Below, piece by piece: positions 39,783-48,607 of a stretch of 64,000 nt of DNA. The position numbers were made by a program, and so were the translations under genes. The notes beneath the pieces were generated by a model. The model was not told the DNA's origin. It saw nothing but the letters and a program-made list of their open reading frames with translations, and ran no database searches. Origin of the DNA: Streptomyces xantholiticus (GTDB lineage: Bacteria; Actinomycetota; Actinomycetes; Streptomycetales; Streptomycetaceae); contig NZ_BMWB01000001.1 in assembly GCF_014651015.1 (NCBI RefSeq), positions 310,001-374,000 on the forward strand, in the 5' to 3' direction. How positions within the stretch are numbered: position 1 is the first letter of the stretch; every line of letters begins with the position of its first letter.

Positions 39783-40853
39783 ATGAGACGCACGCTCCGC
39801 GCGCGCATCTGCCTTCCCGCCCTGCTGGCCCTGACCACCGTCGGACTCGGCTCATCGGCCGCGGACGCGGCCGACACCGGCAAAAACCCGGGCCCTGGCG
39901 TCGCCGCATCACCCGCCCAGTACGCCCTGCACACCTTCCTCGAACGCGACCTCGGCGAACGCACCGCCGGCTCGTACCTCGACGCGGAGAGCGGCGAACT
40001 CGTCGTCACCGTCACCGACGCCGAGGCCGCGGCGGAGGTGCGGGCCACCGGCGCCCGGGCCGAGCTCGTCGAGCGCAGCATGGCCCAGCTGACGGCCGCC
40101 ATGGACACCCTGGAGTCCAAGGCGCAGATCGCCGGCACGTCGTGGGGTATCGACCCGTCGGCCAACAAGGTCGCCATCGAGGCCGACAGCACCGTCTCCG
40201 CGGCCTCCATGGCAAAGCTGCGGAGCGTCACGGCACGGCTCGGTGACGCCGTCGGCATCACGCGTGTCCCCGGGGTGTTCAAGAAGGAGGTCCGGGGCGG
40301 CGACGCGATCTACGGCGGCGGCTACCGGTGCTCGGCCGCCTTCAACGTCTCCAAGGGCACGGCCCGTTACTTTCTGACCGCCGGGCACTGCACCAACGCC
40401 GCGAGCAGTTGGTACGCCACCTCCGGCGGCCCCTCGATCGGCACCCGTGAGGGCACCAGCTTCCCGACCAACGACCACGGCATCGTCCGCTACACCGACG
40501 GCTCCCAGCCGGCGGGCGACGTCAACCTCCACAACGGGAGTCACCAGGACATCACCGCGGCGGCCGACGCGATCGTCGGCCAGTCGATCCGCAAGAGCGG
40601 ATCCAGCACCGGGCTCACCAGCGGCACGGTGACGGCGGTGAACGTCACCGTGAACTACAGCGACGGCCCGGTCCACAACCTCGTCCGCACCACCGCCTGT
40701 TCAGCGGGCGGCGACAGCGGCGGCGCCCACTTCGCCGGCTCCACGGCGCTCGGCATCCACTCCGGCAGCTCCGGCTGCACGGGCGGCAGCGGCTCGGCCC
40801 TCCACCAGCCGGTCAAGGAGGCCCTCAGCGCATACGGGGTCGCCGTCTACTGA
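39783..40853 (+). CDS. Streptogrisin-type S1 serine protease, prepro form
   Basis: 356-residue secreted protease. Signal peptide to about residue 30; a pro-region of about 140 residues of the alpha-lytic protease type (KAQIAGTSWGIDPSANKV in its end part), which folds the protease and is cut off; then the mature chymotrypsin-like domain from about 173 (YGGGYRCSAAFNV). Catalytic triad: His in FLTAGHCTNA, Asp in FPTNDHGIVRYTD and Ser in CSAGGDSGGAHF. Cys pairs around RCSAAF...GHC and ACS...SGCTGG match streptogrisins. No C-terminal chitin-binding module is present. ATG 39783. A hairpin terminator follows. Confidence 0.93.
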   Translation: MRRTLRARICLPALLALTTVGLGSSAADAADTGKNPGPGVAASPAQYALHTFLERDLGERTAGSYLDAESGELVVTVTDAEAAAEVRATGARAELVERSMAQLTAAMDTLESKAQIAGTSWGIDPSANKVAIEADSTVSAASMAKLRSVTARLGDAVGITRVPGVFKKEVRGGDAIYGGGYRCSAAFNVSKGTARYFLTAGHCTNAASSWYATSGGPSIGTREGTSFPTNDHGIVRYTDGSQPAGDVNLHNGSHQDITAAADAIVGQSIRKSGSSTGLTSGTVTAVNVTVNYSDGPVHNLVRTTACSAGGDSGGAHFAGSTALGIHSGSSGCTGGSGSALHQPVKEALSAYGVAVY

Positions 40854-40874
40854 CGTCGAGGTCCCTCTCAGCAG

Positions 40875-40902
40875 GGCGTGCCCGCCCCCGGGTGGGCACG
40901 CC
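40875..40902. terminator. Hairpin terminator after the protease
   Basis: GGCGTGCCC (40875-40883) pairs perfectly with GGGCACGCC (40894-40902) around a 10-base loop, followed by GTTGTCAT. It lies between two convergent genes. Confidence 0.75.
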
Positions 40903-40941
40903 GTTGTCATGCATGCGCGACAGAGCGGCCGCGGCGTCCGG

Positions 40942-41421
40942 TCAGTCGCCGTGGTCGTAGACCGTGACCTCGATGTCGCGGGCCGTGAGCCGGTCGGCTA
41001 TCAGCGGTTCGATCCGCGACCACCTGCCGCCCGCGAGACCGCATCCGATGCGCGGCATGTGGACGGAGGCGTTCAGTTCCAGGGCCTTGTCCGCCACCGC
41101 GGCGAGGGCCTTGTCGATCGCGTCGTAGCGGACGGGGACGCCTTTGCTGCCGGTGCGCATGCCGCGCTGGCCAACGATGTTGGCCACCCACAGATACGGG
41201 CCGACCCTGACGAACTGGGCAGCGCCCAGGGCGAAGTCGTTGCCGGCGCGCTCGCGGTGCCAGCGTCGGTAGGCCGCCTCGGGCTCCGGCCAGCGGCGGG
41301 AGAGGGCGAGGACGAATCCCTTCCCCCAGCCGCCCAGGTCGTTGCACACATGCACGATCAGCTTGACGCCTTTGCCCTGCGGCACGGTGGCGTCCCCCCG
41401 GACATATCTGATCTCGGACAT
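40942..41421 (-). CDS. Macro domain protein (ADP-ribose binding)
   Basis: 159-residue single macro domain that binds or hydrolyses ADP-ribose derivatives. Signatures: IRYVRGDATVPQ at the start, VHVCNDLGGWGKGFVLAL (ligand loop 1) and MPRIGCGLAGGRW (loop 2). The CNDxGxWGKGF variety belongs to a bacterial subgroup whose substrates are not well defined. The ATG at 41421 has only a weak site. No ADP-ribosyltransferase toxin or sirtuin is adjacent, so a toxin-antitoxin role is not supported. Convergent with the protease gene. Confidence 0.88.
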   Translation of the reverse strand: MSEIRYVRGDATVPQGKGVKLIVHVCNDLGGWGKGFVLALSRRWPEPEAAYRRWHRERAGNDFALGAAQFVRVGPYLWVANIVGQRGMRTGSKGVPVRYDAIDKALAAVADKALELNASVHMPRIGCGLAGGRWSRIEPLIADRLTARDIEVTVYDHGD

Positions 41422-41494
41422 GGAACCACCGTACGTTCCGCCACTGACAACGCGCCCCGGCCCGGCGCACGGCTTTCACAGGACTGGTGAGACA

Positions 41495-41507
41495 GCAATA
41501 CTGTTGC
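41495..41507 (+). promoter_or_regulatory. Dyad over -10 box of the MerR gene
   Basis: GCAA-TACTG-TTGC inverted repeat. TACTGT (41499-41504) within it is a -10-like box, and TTTCAC (41474-41479) lies 19 bases upstream, the long spacing typical of MerR-controlled promoters. Autoregulation by the MerR protein at 41535 is plausible. Confidence 0.4.
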
Positions 41508-41534
41508 ACCGGAGTGTTCAGCAGAAGGAGGGTC

Positions 41535-42263
41535 ATGGCGACCGAGACCGAGGAGCCGAGGCTCACCGTCGACGAACTGGCCGCGCGGGCCGGGGTGACC
41601 GTGCGCACCATCCGGTTCTACAGCACCCGCGGTCTGCTGCCTCCCCCCGTGATCGGTCCCCGCCGGGTCGGGCACTACGGCACCGGGCACCTGTCCCGGC
41701 TGGCGCTGATCGAGGAGCTCCAGCACCAGGGCATGACACTCGCCGCGATCGAACGCTATCTGGAGCAGTTGCCGCCGGACCTGAGCGCGCAGGATCTCGC
41801 GATCCACCGCGCGCTGGTCGCCTCATGGGCCCCGGAGTCGGCGGAGGAGGTCGGCCGGCAGGAGCTGGAGCGCAGGGCGGGCCGGGCGCTGACCGACCAG
41901 GATGTCGACCGGCTGGCGGCGATGGGAGTGCTGGACCGGGCCGGGCGGGACGCGTACCGGCTGGACGGTGGTCTGCTGCGGCTCGGCGTGGAGCTGCTGG
42001 ACGTGCCGATCGCGCACGAGACGATCCTCGCGTCCCGCACCGTGCTGCTGGAGCACGCACGGGCCGCCGCCCACGACCTGAGCCGGCTCTTCCGTGACGA
42101 GGTCTGGGGCCCCTACCGTGAGCGCGAGTCGGATCCGGACCATGTGGCGGCCATGAAGTCGCTGTCCGCCCATATGCAGCCGCTGGTGATCCAGGCCCTG
42201 GTGACGGCGTTCCAGCGGTCACTGCGTGAAGAGCTGCGGGCGGCGTTCACGACCGAGGCGTAG
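41535..42263 (+). CDS. MerR family transcriptional regulator
   Basis: 242-residue regulator. Winged helix-turn-helix at residues about 10-78 (LTVDELAARAGVTVRTIRFY, then GTGHLSRLALIEELQHQGM), then a long all-alpha effector region of about 160 residues without a Cys-rich metal site, so the ligand is probably organic. ATG 41535 follows AAGGAGG closely. It converges on the beta-oxidation operon across the small DUF2087 gene; a role in fatty-acid or CoA-ester sensing is a reasonable but unproven guess based on position. Confidence 0.88.
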   Translation: MATETEEPRLTVDELAARAGVTVRTIRFYSTRGLLPPPVIGPRRVGHYGTGHLSRLALIEELQHQGMTLAAIERYLEQLPPDLSAQDLAIHRALVASWAPESAEEVGRQELERRAGRALTDQDVDRLAAMGVLDRAGRDAYRLDGGLLRLGVELLDVPIAHETILASRTVLLEHARAAAHDLSRLFRDEVWGPYRERESDPDHVAAMKSLSAHMQPLVIQALVTAFQRSLREELRAAFTTEA

Positions 42264-42315
42264 CGGAGCCGTAAATGCGTTGCCCGGCGCCGAGGGGTGC
42301 GCGAGGCTTCCCGGC

Positions 42316-42591
42316 ATGTCCGATCAAGGAACCAGCACTGCCCGCGGCGTCCACGCCCTCTTCTCCCGGGGGCGGCTGACCACCGTCCCCCGTAAGTCGG
42401 CCCGCCGCGAGCAGTTGCTCGTGCACCTCGCGCAGACGCTCTTCGAACCGGGCCGCGTCTACACCGAGCGCGAGGTCAACGACGCGCTGCTCGGTGTACA
42501 TGACGACTGTGCTGCCCTGCGCCGCCATCTGGTGGTCGCCGGGCTGCTGACCCGGACGAAGGACGGTTGCAGCTACCGGCGGGGCCGGTAG
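42316..42591 (+). CDS. DUF2087 family small protein
   Basis: 91-residue protein with the DUF2087 pattern: RLTTVPRKSARREQLLVHLA, then FEPGRVYTEREVNDALLGVH and DDCAALRRHLVVAGLLTR. The fold is winged-helix-like, and the domain is often fused to MerR or ArsR regulators, but the function is unknown. It lies 52 bases after the MerR gene on the same strand and may share its transcript. ATG 42316; the upstream GAGG is about 10 bases away. Confidence 0.8.
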   Translation: MSDQGTSTARGVHALFSRGRLTTVPRKSARREQLLVHLAQTLFEPGRVYTEREVNDALLGVHDDCAALRRHLVVAGLLTRTKDGCSYRRGR

Positions 42592-42609
42592 CTGCCACCC
42601 GGGCCGCCG

Positions 42610-44784
42610 TCACGCGTCGCTGAAGACCTCGCCGCGCTCGGCCTTCTCCACGAGCAGCGCGGGCGGCTGGAAGCGCTCGCCGTAACGCTCGGCCAGTTGG
42701 CGGGCGCGGGCCACGAAGCCGGTCAGGCCGCCCTCGTAGCCGTTGATGTACTGCAGGGCACCGCCGGTCCAGGCGGGGAATCCGATGCCCATGATGGAGC
42801 CGATGTTGGCGTCGGCGACCGACATCAGCACGTTCTCCTCAAGGCAGCGGACGGTGTCCAGGGCCTCGGAGAAGAGCATTCTCTCCTTCATGTCCTCGAA
42901 CGGGACATCGGCGTCGGCGCGTGTGAAGTGCTCGCGCACGCCCGGCCACAGGCCGGCGCGATTGCCGTCCTCGTCGTAGTCGTAGAAGCCCGCGCCGCCG
43001 CTGCGCCCGGTGCGGCCGAACTCGTCCACCATGCGGTCGATCACCGTGTCCGAGGGATGGCCGGCCCAGGTGCCGCCCGCCTCCTCGACCGCCCGCTTCG
43101 TCTCGCCCCGGATCTTGCGCGGCAGGGTGAGGGTCAGCTCGTCCATGAGGGAGAGCACCTTGGCCGGGTAGCCGGCCTGCGCCGCCGCCTGCTCCACGGA
43201 GACGGGGTCGACGCCCTCGCCGACCATCGCCACGCCCTCGTTGATGAACTGGCCGATGACCCGGGAGGTGAAGAAGCCGCGGGAGTCGTTGACGACGATC
43301 GGCGTCTTGTTGATCTGCCGGACCAGGTCGAAGGCGCGGGCCAGCGCCGTCTCGCCGGTGCGCTCGCCCTTGATGATCTCCACCAGCGGCATCTTGTCGA
43401 CGGGCGAGAAGAAGTGCAGCCCGATGAAGTCGTCCTGCCGCGAGACGCCTTCGGCGAGGACGGTGATGGGGAGCGTGGAGGTGTTGGAGCAGAGCAGTGC
43501 GTCGGGCTCGACGACGTCCTGGATCTCCTGGAAGACCTTGTGCTTGAGCGCGGTGTCCTCGAAGACGGCCTCGATCACGGCGTCGCAGCCCGCGAGGTCG
43601 GCGGCGTCCGCGGTCGGGGTGATCCTGGCGAGCAGCGCGTCGGCCTTCTCCTGGGTGGTACGGCCCCGGGTCACGGCCTTGGCGCACAGCTTCTCCGAGT
43701 ACCCCTTGCCCTTGGCGGCGGCCTCGGCGGTGACGTCCTTGAGGACGACGTCGATCCCTGCGCGGGCGCAGGAGTAGGCGATGCCGGCGCCCATCATGCC
43801 GGCGCCGAGGACGGCGACCTTGCGCACCCGCCGCGGCTCGATGCCCCCCGGTCGGCTGCGGCCGGCGTTGACCGCCTGCAGGTCGAAGAAGAACGCCTGC
43901 ATCATGTTCTTGGCGATCGCGCCGGTGACCAACTCGGTGAAGTAACGGGCCTCGATGACCTGCGCGGTCTCGAAGTCGACCTGCGAGCCCTCGACGGCGG
44001 CCGCAAGGATGTTGCGCGGCGCCGGGTAGGGCGCGCCGGCGGTCTGCTTGCGCAGGTTCGCGGGGAACGCGGGAAGGTTGGCGGCGAACTTCGGGTTGGA
44101 CGGGGTGCCGCCGGGGATCTTGTACCCCTTGACGTCCCAGGGCTGCTGCGACTCGGGGTTGGCGTCGATGAAGGCGCGGGCCTTCGCGAGCATCTCCTCC
44201 TCGGTGGCGGCCACTTCGTGGACCAGGCCGTTCTCCAGCGCTCGCGCCGGGCTGTACTGGGTGCCCTGGATCAGCACCTTCAGCAGCGCGTCGGCGATGC
44301 CCATGAGCCGTACGGTGCGGGTGACGCCGCCGCCGGCCGGGAGCAGTCCGAGGGTGACCTCGGGCAGGCCGAGCCTGGAGCCGGGTGCGTCGAGCGCGAT
44401 GCGGTGGTGGCAGGCCAGGGCGATCTCGTAACCGCCGCCGAGGGCCGCGCCGTTGATGGCGGCGACCACGGGCTTGCCGATGGTCTCGATACGGCGCAGG
44501 GCCCGCTTGATGCCCATGCCCGCCTCGAAGACGAACTCCGCGTCCTCGGGCCCTGCCTGGATCATCTCCTTGAGGTCGCCGCCCGCGAAGAAGGTCTTCT
44601 TGGCGGAGGTGAAGATGATGCCGCGGATGGAGTCCTGCTCGGCCTCCACGCGGTCGGCGATCGCCGCGATGGAAGCCTTGAAGGCCTGGTTCATGGTGTT
44701 GGCGGACTGGTTCGGGTCGTCGAGGACGAGGGTGACGACGCCGGTCTCGTCCTGTTCCCAGCGGATGGTGGTGGGCTCGCTCAT
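42610..44784 (-). CDS. Fatty-acid oxidation multifunctional enzyme (FadB/FadJ-like)
   Basis: 724-residue fusion that hydrates enoyl-CoA and then oxidises the 3-hydroxyacyl-CoA with NAD+. Residues about 1-290: crotonase fold with [17 protein letters not shown] and [19 protein letters not shown]. Residues about 320-724: 3-hydroxyacyl-CoA dehydrogenase with the NAD motif [20 protein letters not shown], the catalytic region [18 protein letters not shown] and [19 protein letters not shown]. Last gene of the operon CoA-transferase, acyl-CoA dehydrogenase, thiolase, this; it lies 43 bases after the thiolase. ATG 44784. Complete and ordinary. Confidence 0.95.
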   Translation of the reverse strand: MSEPTTIRWEQDETGVVTLVLDDPNQSANTMNQAFKASIAAIADRVEAEQDSIRGIIFTSAKKTFFAGGDLKEMIQAGPEDAEFVFEAGMGIKRALRRIETIGKPVVAAINGAALGGGYEIALACHHRIALDAPGSRLGLPEVTLGLLPAGGGVTRTVRLMGIADALLKVLIQGTQYSPARALENGLVHEVAATEEEMLAKARAFIDANPESQQPWDVKGYKIPGGTPSNPKFAANLPAFPANLRKQTAGAPYPAPRNILAAAVEGSQVDFETAQVIEARYFTELVTGAIAKNMMQAFFFDLQAVNAGRSRPGGIEPRRVRKVAVLGAGMMGAGIAYSCARAGIDVVLKDVTAEAAAKGKGYSEKLCAKAVTRGRTTQEKADALLARITPTADAADLAGCDAVIEAVFEDTALKHKVFQEIQDVVEPDALLCSNTSTLPITVLAEGVSRQDDFIGLHFFSPVDKMPLVEIIKGERTGETALARAFDLVRQINKTPIVVNDSRGFFTSRVIGQFINEGVAMVGEGVDPVSVEQAAAQAGYPAKVLSLMDELTLTLPRKIRGETKRAVEEAGGTWAGHPSDTVIDRMVDEFGRTGRSGGAGFYDYDEDGNRAGLWPGVREHFTRADADVPFEDMKERMLFSEALDTVRCLEENVLMSVADANIGSIMGIGFPAWTGGALQYINGYEGGLTGFVARARQLAERYGERFQPPALLVEKAERGEVFSDA

Positions 44785-44827
44785 GGTGGTGGCTACTCCG
44801 TAAGGCGGAAGCGGAAGAGGACGGGTG

Positions 44828-46042
44828 TCAGAGACGCTCGACGACGGTGGCGACGCCCATGCCGCCGCCCACGCACAGGGTCGCGAGGCCGTACCGCTTG
44901 TCCTGGCGCTCCAGTTCGTCGATGAGGGTGCCGAGGATCATCGCTCCGGTCGCTCCGAGCGGATGGCCCATGGCGATCGCACCGCCGTTCACGTTGACCT
45001 TGTCCAAGGACAGGTCCATGTCCTGGGCGAAGCGCAGGACGACGCCGGCGAAGGCCTCGTTGATCTCGACGAGGTCGATGTCGTCGATGGTCAGCCCGGC
45101 CTTGGCGAGTGCCTTGCGGGTGGCGGGCGCGGGACCGGTGAGCATGATGGTCGGCTCGGAGCCGGAGACGGCGGCGGAGACGATCCGGGCACGCGGGGTC
45201 AGGCCGTGGCGCTCGCCGACCTCCATGGAGCCGATGGCGACGAGGGCCGCGCCGTCGACGATGCCCGAGGAGTTGCCCGCGTGGTGGACGTGATCGATCT
45301 TCTCGACCCAGTGGTACCTCTGCAGTGCGACGGCGTCGAAGCCGCCGAGGTCGCCGATGCCCGCGAACGAGGGCTTGAGTGCGGCGAGGGATTCGGCGGT
45401 GGTACCGGGCCGCATGTGCTCGTCGTGGTCGAGGACGACCAGGCCGTTGCGGTCACGGACGGGGACGACCGAGCGGTCGAAGCGGCCGTCCTTCCACGCG
45501 GCGGCGGCCCGCTCCTGCGACATCGCCGCGTACTCGTCGACGTCACGACGCGACCAGCCGCCGAGGGTGGCGATCAGGTCGGCGCCGATGCCCTGCGGGA
45601 CGAAGTTGGTCTCGAAGTTGGTCATCGGGTCGGCGAACCAGGCACCGCCGTCCGAGGCCATCGGCACCCGGGACATCGACTCGACACCACCGGCCAGGAC
45701 CAGGTCCTCCCAGCCGGAACGGACCTTCATGGCGGCCATGTTGACGGCCTCGAGGCCGGAGGCGCAGAAGCGGTTCTCCTGAACGCCGGCGACGGTGTCG
45801 GGCAGCCCGGCCGCGATGGCCGCGATCCGGGCGATGTCGGAACCCTGGTCGCCGACCGGGCCGACGACGCCCAGCACGATGTCGTCGATCGCGGCCGGGT
45901 CGAGTCCGGGGAAACGGGCCTGGATCTCGTGGATCAGTCCGACGACGAGGTCGATCGGCTTGGTGCCGTGCAGGGCGCCGTTGGCCTTTCCGCGCCCGCG
46001 CGGGGTGCGGATCGCGTCGTACACGTACGCTTCGGTGCTCAC
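44828..46042 (-). CDS. Acetyl-CoA acyltransferase (thiolase)
   Basis: 404-residue thiolase that cleaves 3-ketoacyl-CoA with CoA in the last step of beta-oxidation. Nucleophile Cys in [16 protein letters not shown], His in [15 protein letters not shown], and the second active Cys in [17 protein letters not shown] 46042. Third gene of the operon, 21 bases after the acyl-CoA dehydrogenase stop and upstream of the FadB-like gene, which would supply its substrate. Confidence 0.95.
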   Translation of the reverse strand: MSTEAYVYDAIRTPRGRGKANGALHGTKPIDLVVGLIHEIQARFPGLDPAAIDDIVLGVVGPVGDQGSDIARIAAIAAGLPDTVAGVQENRFCASGLEAVNMAAMKVRSGWEDLVLAGGVESMSRVPMASDGGAWFADPMTNFETNFVPQGIGADLIATLGGWSRRDVDEYAAMSQERAAAAWKDGRFDRSVVPVRDRNGLVVLDHDEHMRPGTTAESLAALKPSFAGIGDLGGFDAVALQRYHWVEKIDHVHHAGNSSGIVDGAALVAIGSMEVGERHGLTPRARIVSAAVSGSEPTIMLTGPAPATRKALAKAGLTIDDIDLVEINEAFAGVVLRFAQDMDLSLDKVNVNGGAIAMGHPLGATGAMILGTLIDELERQDKRYGLATLCVGGGMGVATVVERL

Positions 46043-46063
46043 CTTGTCAGCCTTTCGGGAGGG

Positions 46064-47206
46064 TTAGCCCAGCAGGGAACGACCGATGATCTCCTTCATG
46101 ATCTCGGTCGTGCCGCCGTAGATGGTCTGGATGCGTCCGTCGGTGAATGCCCGGGCGACGCGGTACTCGTTCATGTAGCCGTACCCGCCGTGCAGCTGGA
46201 GGCAGCGGTCGGCGGCGCGTTTCTGCAACTCGGTGGCCCACCACTTGGCCATCGAGGCATGGACGGCGTCCAGTTCGCCCGTCGTGTGGTCCTCGATGCA
46301 GCGGTCGAGGAAGGCGCGGGTGACAGCGCACTCGGTGGCCAGTTCGGCGATCTCGAAGCGGATGTGCTGGAGCTTCGCGAGCGGCCGGCCGAACGCCTCG
46401 CGCTCCTTGACGTACTCGGTGGTGATCTCCAGCAGGTGCTCTGCGGCGGCGATCCCGGCGATGGCTATCGCCATCCGCTCCTGAGCCAGATTGGTCATCA
46501 GATGGACGAAGGCGCCGTTGAGCTCACCGAGCAGGTTGTCCTTCGGGACGCGGACGTCGTTGAAGAACAACTCGGCGGTGTCCTGGGACTTCTGGCCGAT
46601 CTTGTCGAGGTTGCGACCCCGCTCGAAGCCCTCCATGCCGCGCTCGACGACCAGCAACGACAGCCCGTGCGCGCCGCCCTCCGGCGTCGTCTTCGCGACG
46701 ACGACCACCAGGTCGGCGAGGATGCCGTTGGAGATGAACGTCTTGGATCCGTTGAGCACCCAGTGGTCGCCGCGGTCCTCGGCAGTGGTGCGGATGCCCT
46801 GGAGGTCGGAGCCTGCGCCCGGCTCGGTCATCGCGATGGCGGTGATGGTCTCGCCGCTGCAGAAACCGGGCAGCCAGCGCCGCTTCTGCTCGTCCGTGGC
46901 GAGCGAGGTCAGGTAGGGGCCGATGATGTCGTTGTGCAGACCGACGGCGAGGCCCGGCGCGCCCGCCCGGGTGAACTCCTCGTGCAGCACGACCGCGTAC
47001 CTGAAGTCGTCGTTGCCGCCGCCCCCGTACTCCTCCGGGACGGCGAGGCCGAGCAGCCCCTGGCGGCCCGCCGCCAGCCAGGCCTCGCGGCTGACGATGC
47101 CGTCCTTCTCCCACTGCTCGTAGTGCGGCTGCACCTCCTTGGTGAGAAAGGTGCGGACGGTCTCACGGAACGCCTCGTGCTCCGCGGTGAAGATCCGGCG
47201 CTTCAA
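46064..47206 (-). CDS. Acyl-CoA dehydrogenase
   Basis: 380-residue FAD enzyme making the 2,3-double bond in acyl-CoA. Standard signatures ITAIAMTEPGAGSDLQGIRT and LQLHGGYGYMNEYRVARAFT are intact, and the C-terminal RIQTIYGGTTEIMKEIIGRS closes the FAD site. The start is TTG 47206 with GAGGAGG upstream; it overlaps the TGA of the CoA transferase, so translation is coupled. Chain-length preference cannot be read. It starts the oxidation spiral that the two following genes finish. Confidence 0.95.
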   Translation of the reverse strand: MKRRIFTAEHEAFRETVRTFLTKEVQPHYEQWEKDGIVSREAWLAAGRQGLLGLAVPEEYGGGGNDDFRYAVVLHEEFTRAGAPGLAVGLHNDIIGPYLTSLATDEQKRRWLPGFCSGETITAIAMTEPGAGSDLQGIRTTAEDRGDHWVLNGSKTFISNGILADLVVVVAKTTPEGGAHGLSLLVVERGMEGFERGRNLDKIGQKSQDTAELFFNDVRVPKDNLLGELNGAFVHLMTNLAQERMAIAIAGIAAAEHLLEITTEYVKEREAFGRPLAKLQHIRFEIAELATECAVTRAFLDRCIEDHTTGELDAVHASMAKWWATELQKRAADRCLQLHGGYGYMNEYRVARAFTDGRIQTIYGGTTEIMKEIIGRSLLG

Positions 47207-48336
47207 CGGTCCTCCTCGGAAACGGTCAGGTCCAGGCCCCAGTCACGGGCGACCTCCGCGGTGTCCGCGCCAGGCATGGCGGGCCCCCGGGTCACCGCCC
47301 CCGGGGTGGCGGAGAAACGGGGCGCCGGTGCGGGCTGGGTGATACCGCCGTGGTCGACGAAGGTCCCGCGGGCCGCGAGATGCGGGTGGGCGGGGGCCTC
47401 GCGCAGCGACAGCACGGGCGCCACGCAGGCGTCGGAGTCCTCGAAGACGGCGGTCCACTCGGCGCGCGTGCGGGTCCTGAACCGGTCGGCGACCGCCTGG
47501 CGCAGCTCACCCCAGCGGGCGAAGTCCTTACGGGCGGGAACCTCGTCCTTGATGCCGAGCAGCTCGACGAACCGGTCGTAGAACTGCTGCTCCAGCGCGC
47601 CGACCGCCATGTAGCGGCCGTCGGAGGTCTCGTAGTTGCCGTAGAAGGGGCAGCCGCCGTCGAGGAGGTTGGTGCCGCGCCGGTCCTGCCAGCCGCCGGC
47701 CGCCATCATGCCGTGGATCATCGTGGCGAGGTGCGCGGCGCCGTCCACGATGGCCGCGTCGACGACCTGGCCGGCGCCGCCCTCCGAGCGGGCGTGCTGC
47801 AGGGCCGCGAGCACGCCGATGACCAGGTAGAGCGATCCCCCCGCGTAGTCGCCGACGAGGTTGGCGGGGACGGCGGGCGGTTCGTCGGCCTTGCCGATCA
47901 TGGAGAGGGTGCCGCTCAGGGCGATGTACGCGATGTCATGGCCGGCCCGCTCGGCCAGCGGCCCCTGCTGGCCCCAGCCGGTCATCCGCCCGTAGACCAG
48001 GCGCGGGTTGCGGGCGAGGCACTCGTCGGGGCCGACGCCGAGGCGCTCCGCGACGCCGGGCCGGTATCCCTCGATGAGCACGTCCGCGCGCTCGACGAGG
48101 TCGAGGACCCGGCCGGCGCCGTCCTTCGCCTTCAGGTCGATCAGGACCGAGCGCTTGTTGCGGTTGGTGAGGTCGTACGCCGGGTCGATGGCGAGCCCGG
48201 CGCCGCCCGGGCGGTCGACCCGTACGACGTCGGCCCCGAGGTCCCCGAGCAGCATCGCGGCGAACGGGCCGGGCCCGATGCCGGCCAGCTCCACCACGCG
48301 GACCCCGGCCAGCGGGCCGTTCCCTGACGCTGTCAT
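47203..48336 (-). CDS. CaiB/BaiF (class III) CoA transferase
   Basis: 377-residue class III CoA transferase that would load or move CoA onto a carboxylic acid before beta-oxidation. Signatures: GVRVVELAGIGPGPFAAMLL at the start, DVVRVDRPGG, then GRMTGWGQQGPLAERAGHD with the catalytic Asp. First gene of the operon; ATG 48336. A CoA transferase at the head of a beta-oxidation set suggests a special acid substrate, such as a branched, methylated or aromatic-chain acid, rather than ordinary fatty acids, but this is inference. Confidence 0.92.
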   Translation of the reverse strand: MTASGNGPLAGVRVVELAGIGPGPFAAMLLGDLGADVVRVDRPGGAGLAIDPAYDLTNRNKRSVLIDLKAKDGAGRVLDLVERADVLIEGYRPGVAERLGVGPDECLARNPRLVYGRMTGWGQQGPLAERAGHDIAYIALSGTLSMIGKADEPPAVPANLVGDYAGGSLYLVIGVLAALQHARSEGGAGQVVDAAIVDGAAHLATMIHGMMAAGGWQDRRGTNLLDGGCPFYGNYETSDGRYMAVGALEQQFYDRFVELLGIKDEVPARKDFARWGELRQAVADRFRTRTRAEWTAVFEDSDACVAPVLSLREAPAHPHLAARGTFVDHGGITQPAPAPRFSATPGAVTRGPAMPGADTAEVARDWGLDLTVSEEDR

Positions 48337-48354
48337 CCAGCCCCCAGCACTTTG

Positions 48355-48380
48355 ACACTAATGATGTAACACCAGTGATG
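48355..48380. promoter_or_regulatory. Direct repeat ACACYARTGATG before the beta-oxidation operon
   Basis: ACACTAATGATG (48355-48366) and ACACCAGTGATG (48369-48380) are 12-base direct repeats with two differences and a 14-bp period. They start 18 bases upstream of the CoA-transferase ATG in an unusually A/T-rich pocket, the expected promoter region. Confidence 0.55.
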
Positions 48381-48607
48381 ATAAGAACGCGTTCCAGCCC
48401 GCACAAGGGTTTCGGCCGAGCAAGCGCTTAGAGGTGTGGGACACGCCGCGGCCCGACCGGATCACCTGTCCGGCCCCCAGGTTGATCACCGATGGGAAAC
48501 GCATCTTCTGCCCGGCCGGCTCGCGCGCTAGCCTCAGCCACCGACATCGGCGTGGGGCAGGGGCCGCCGGCCCTGATCCGCCGGACGGCCTGACGGCGGA
48601 GGAGCCA

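Noticed and set aside
40942..41421. Macro domain gene as antitoxin of an ADP-ribosylating toxin pair
   Set aside because: No toxin-like ADP-ribosyltransferase lies on either side; neighbours are a protease and a MerR regulator.
44825..47581. Plus-strand open frame of 918 codons opposite the thiolase, dehydrogenase and CoA-transferase genes
   Set aside because: A shadow of three well-supported minus-strand genes; the composition is Gly/Asp/Val-rich and it spans gene boundaries.
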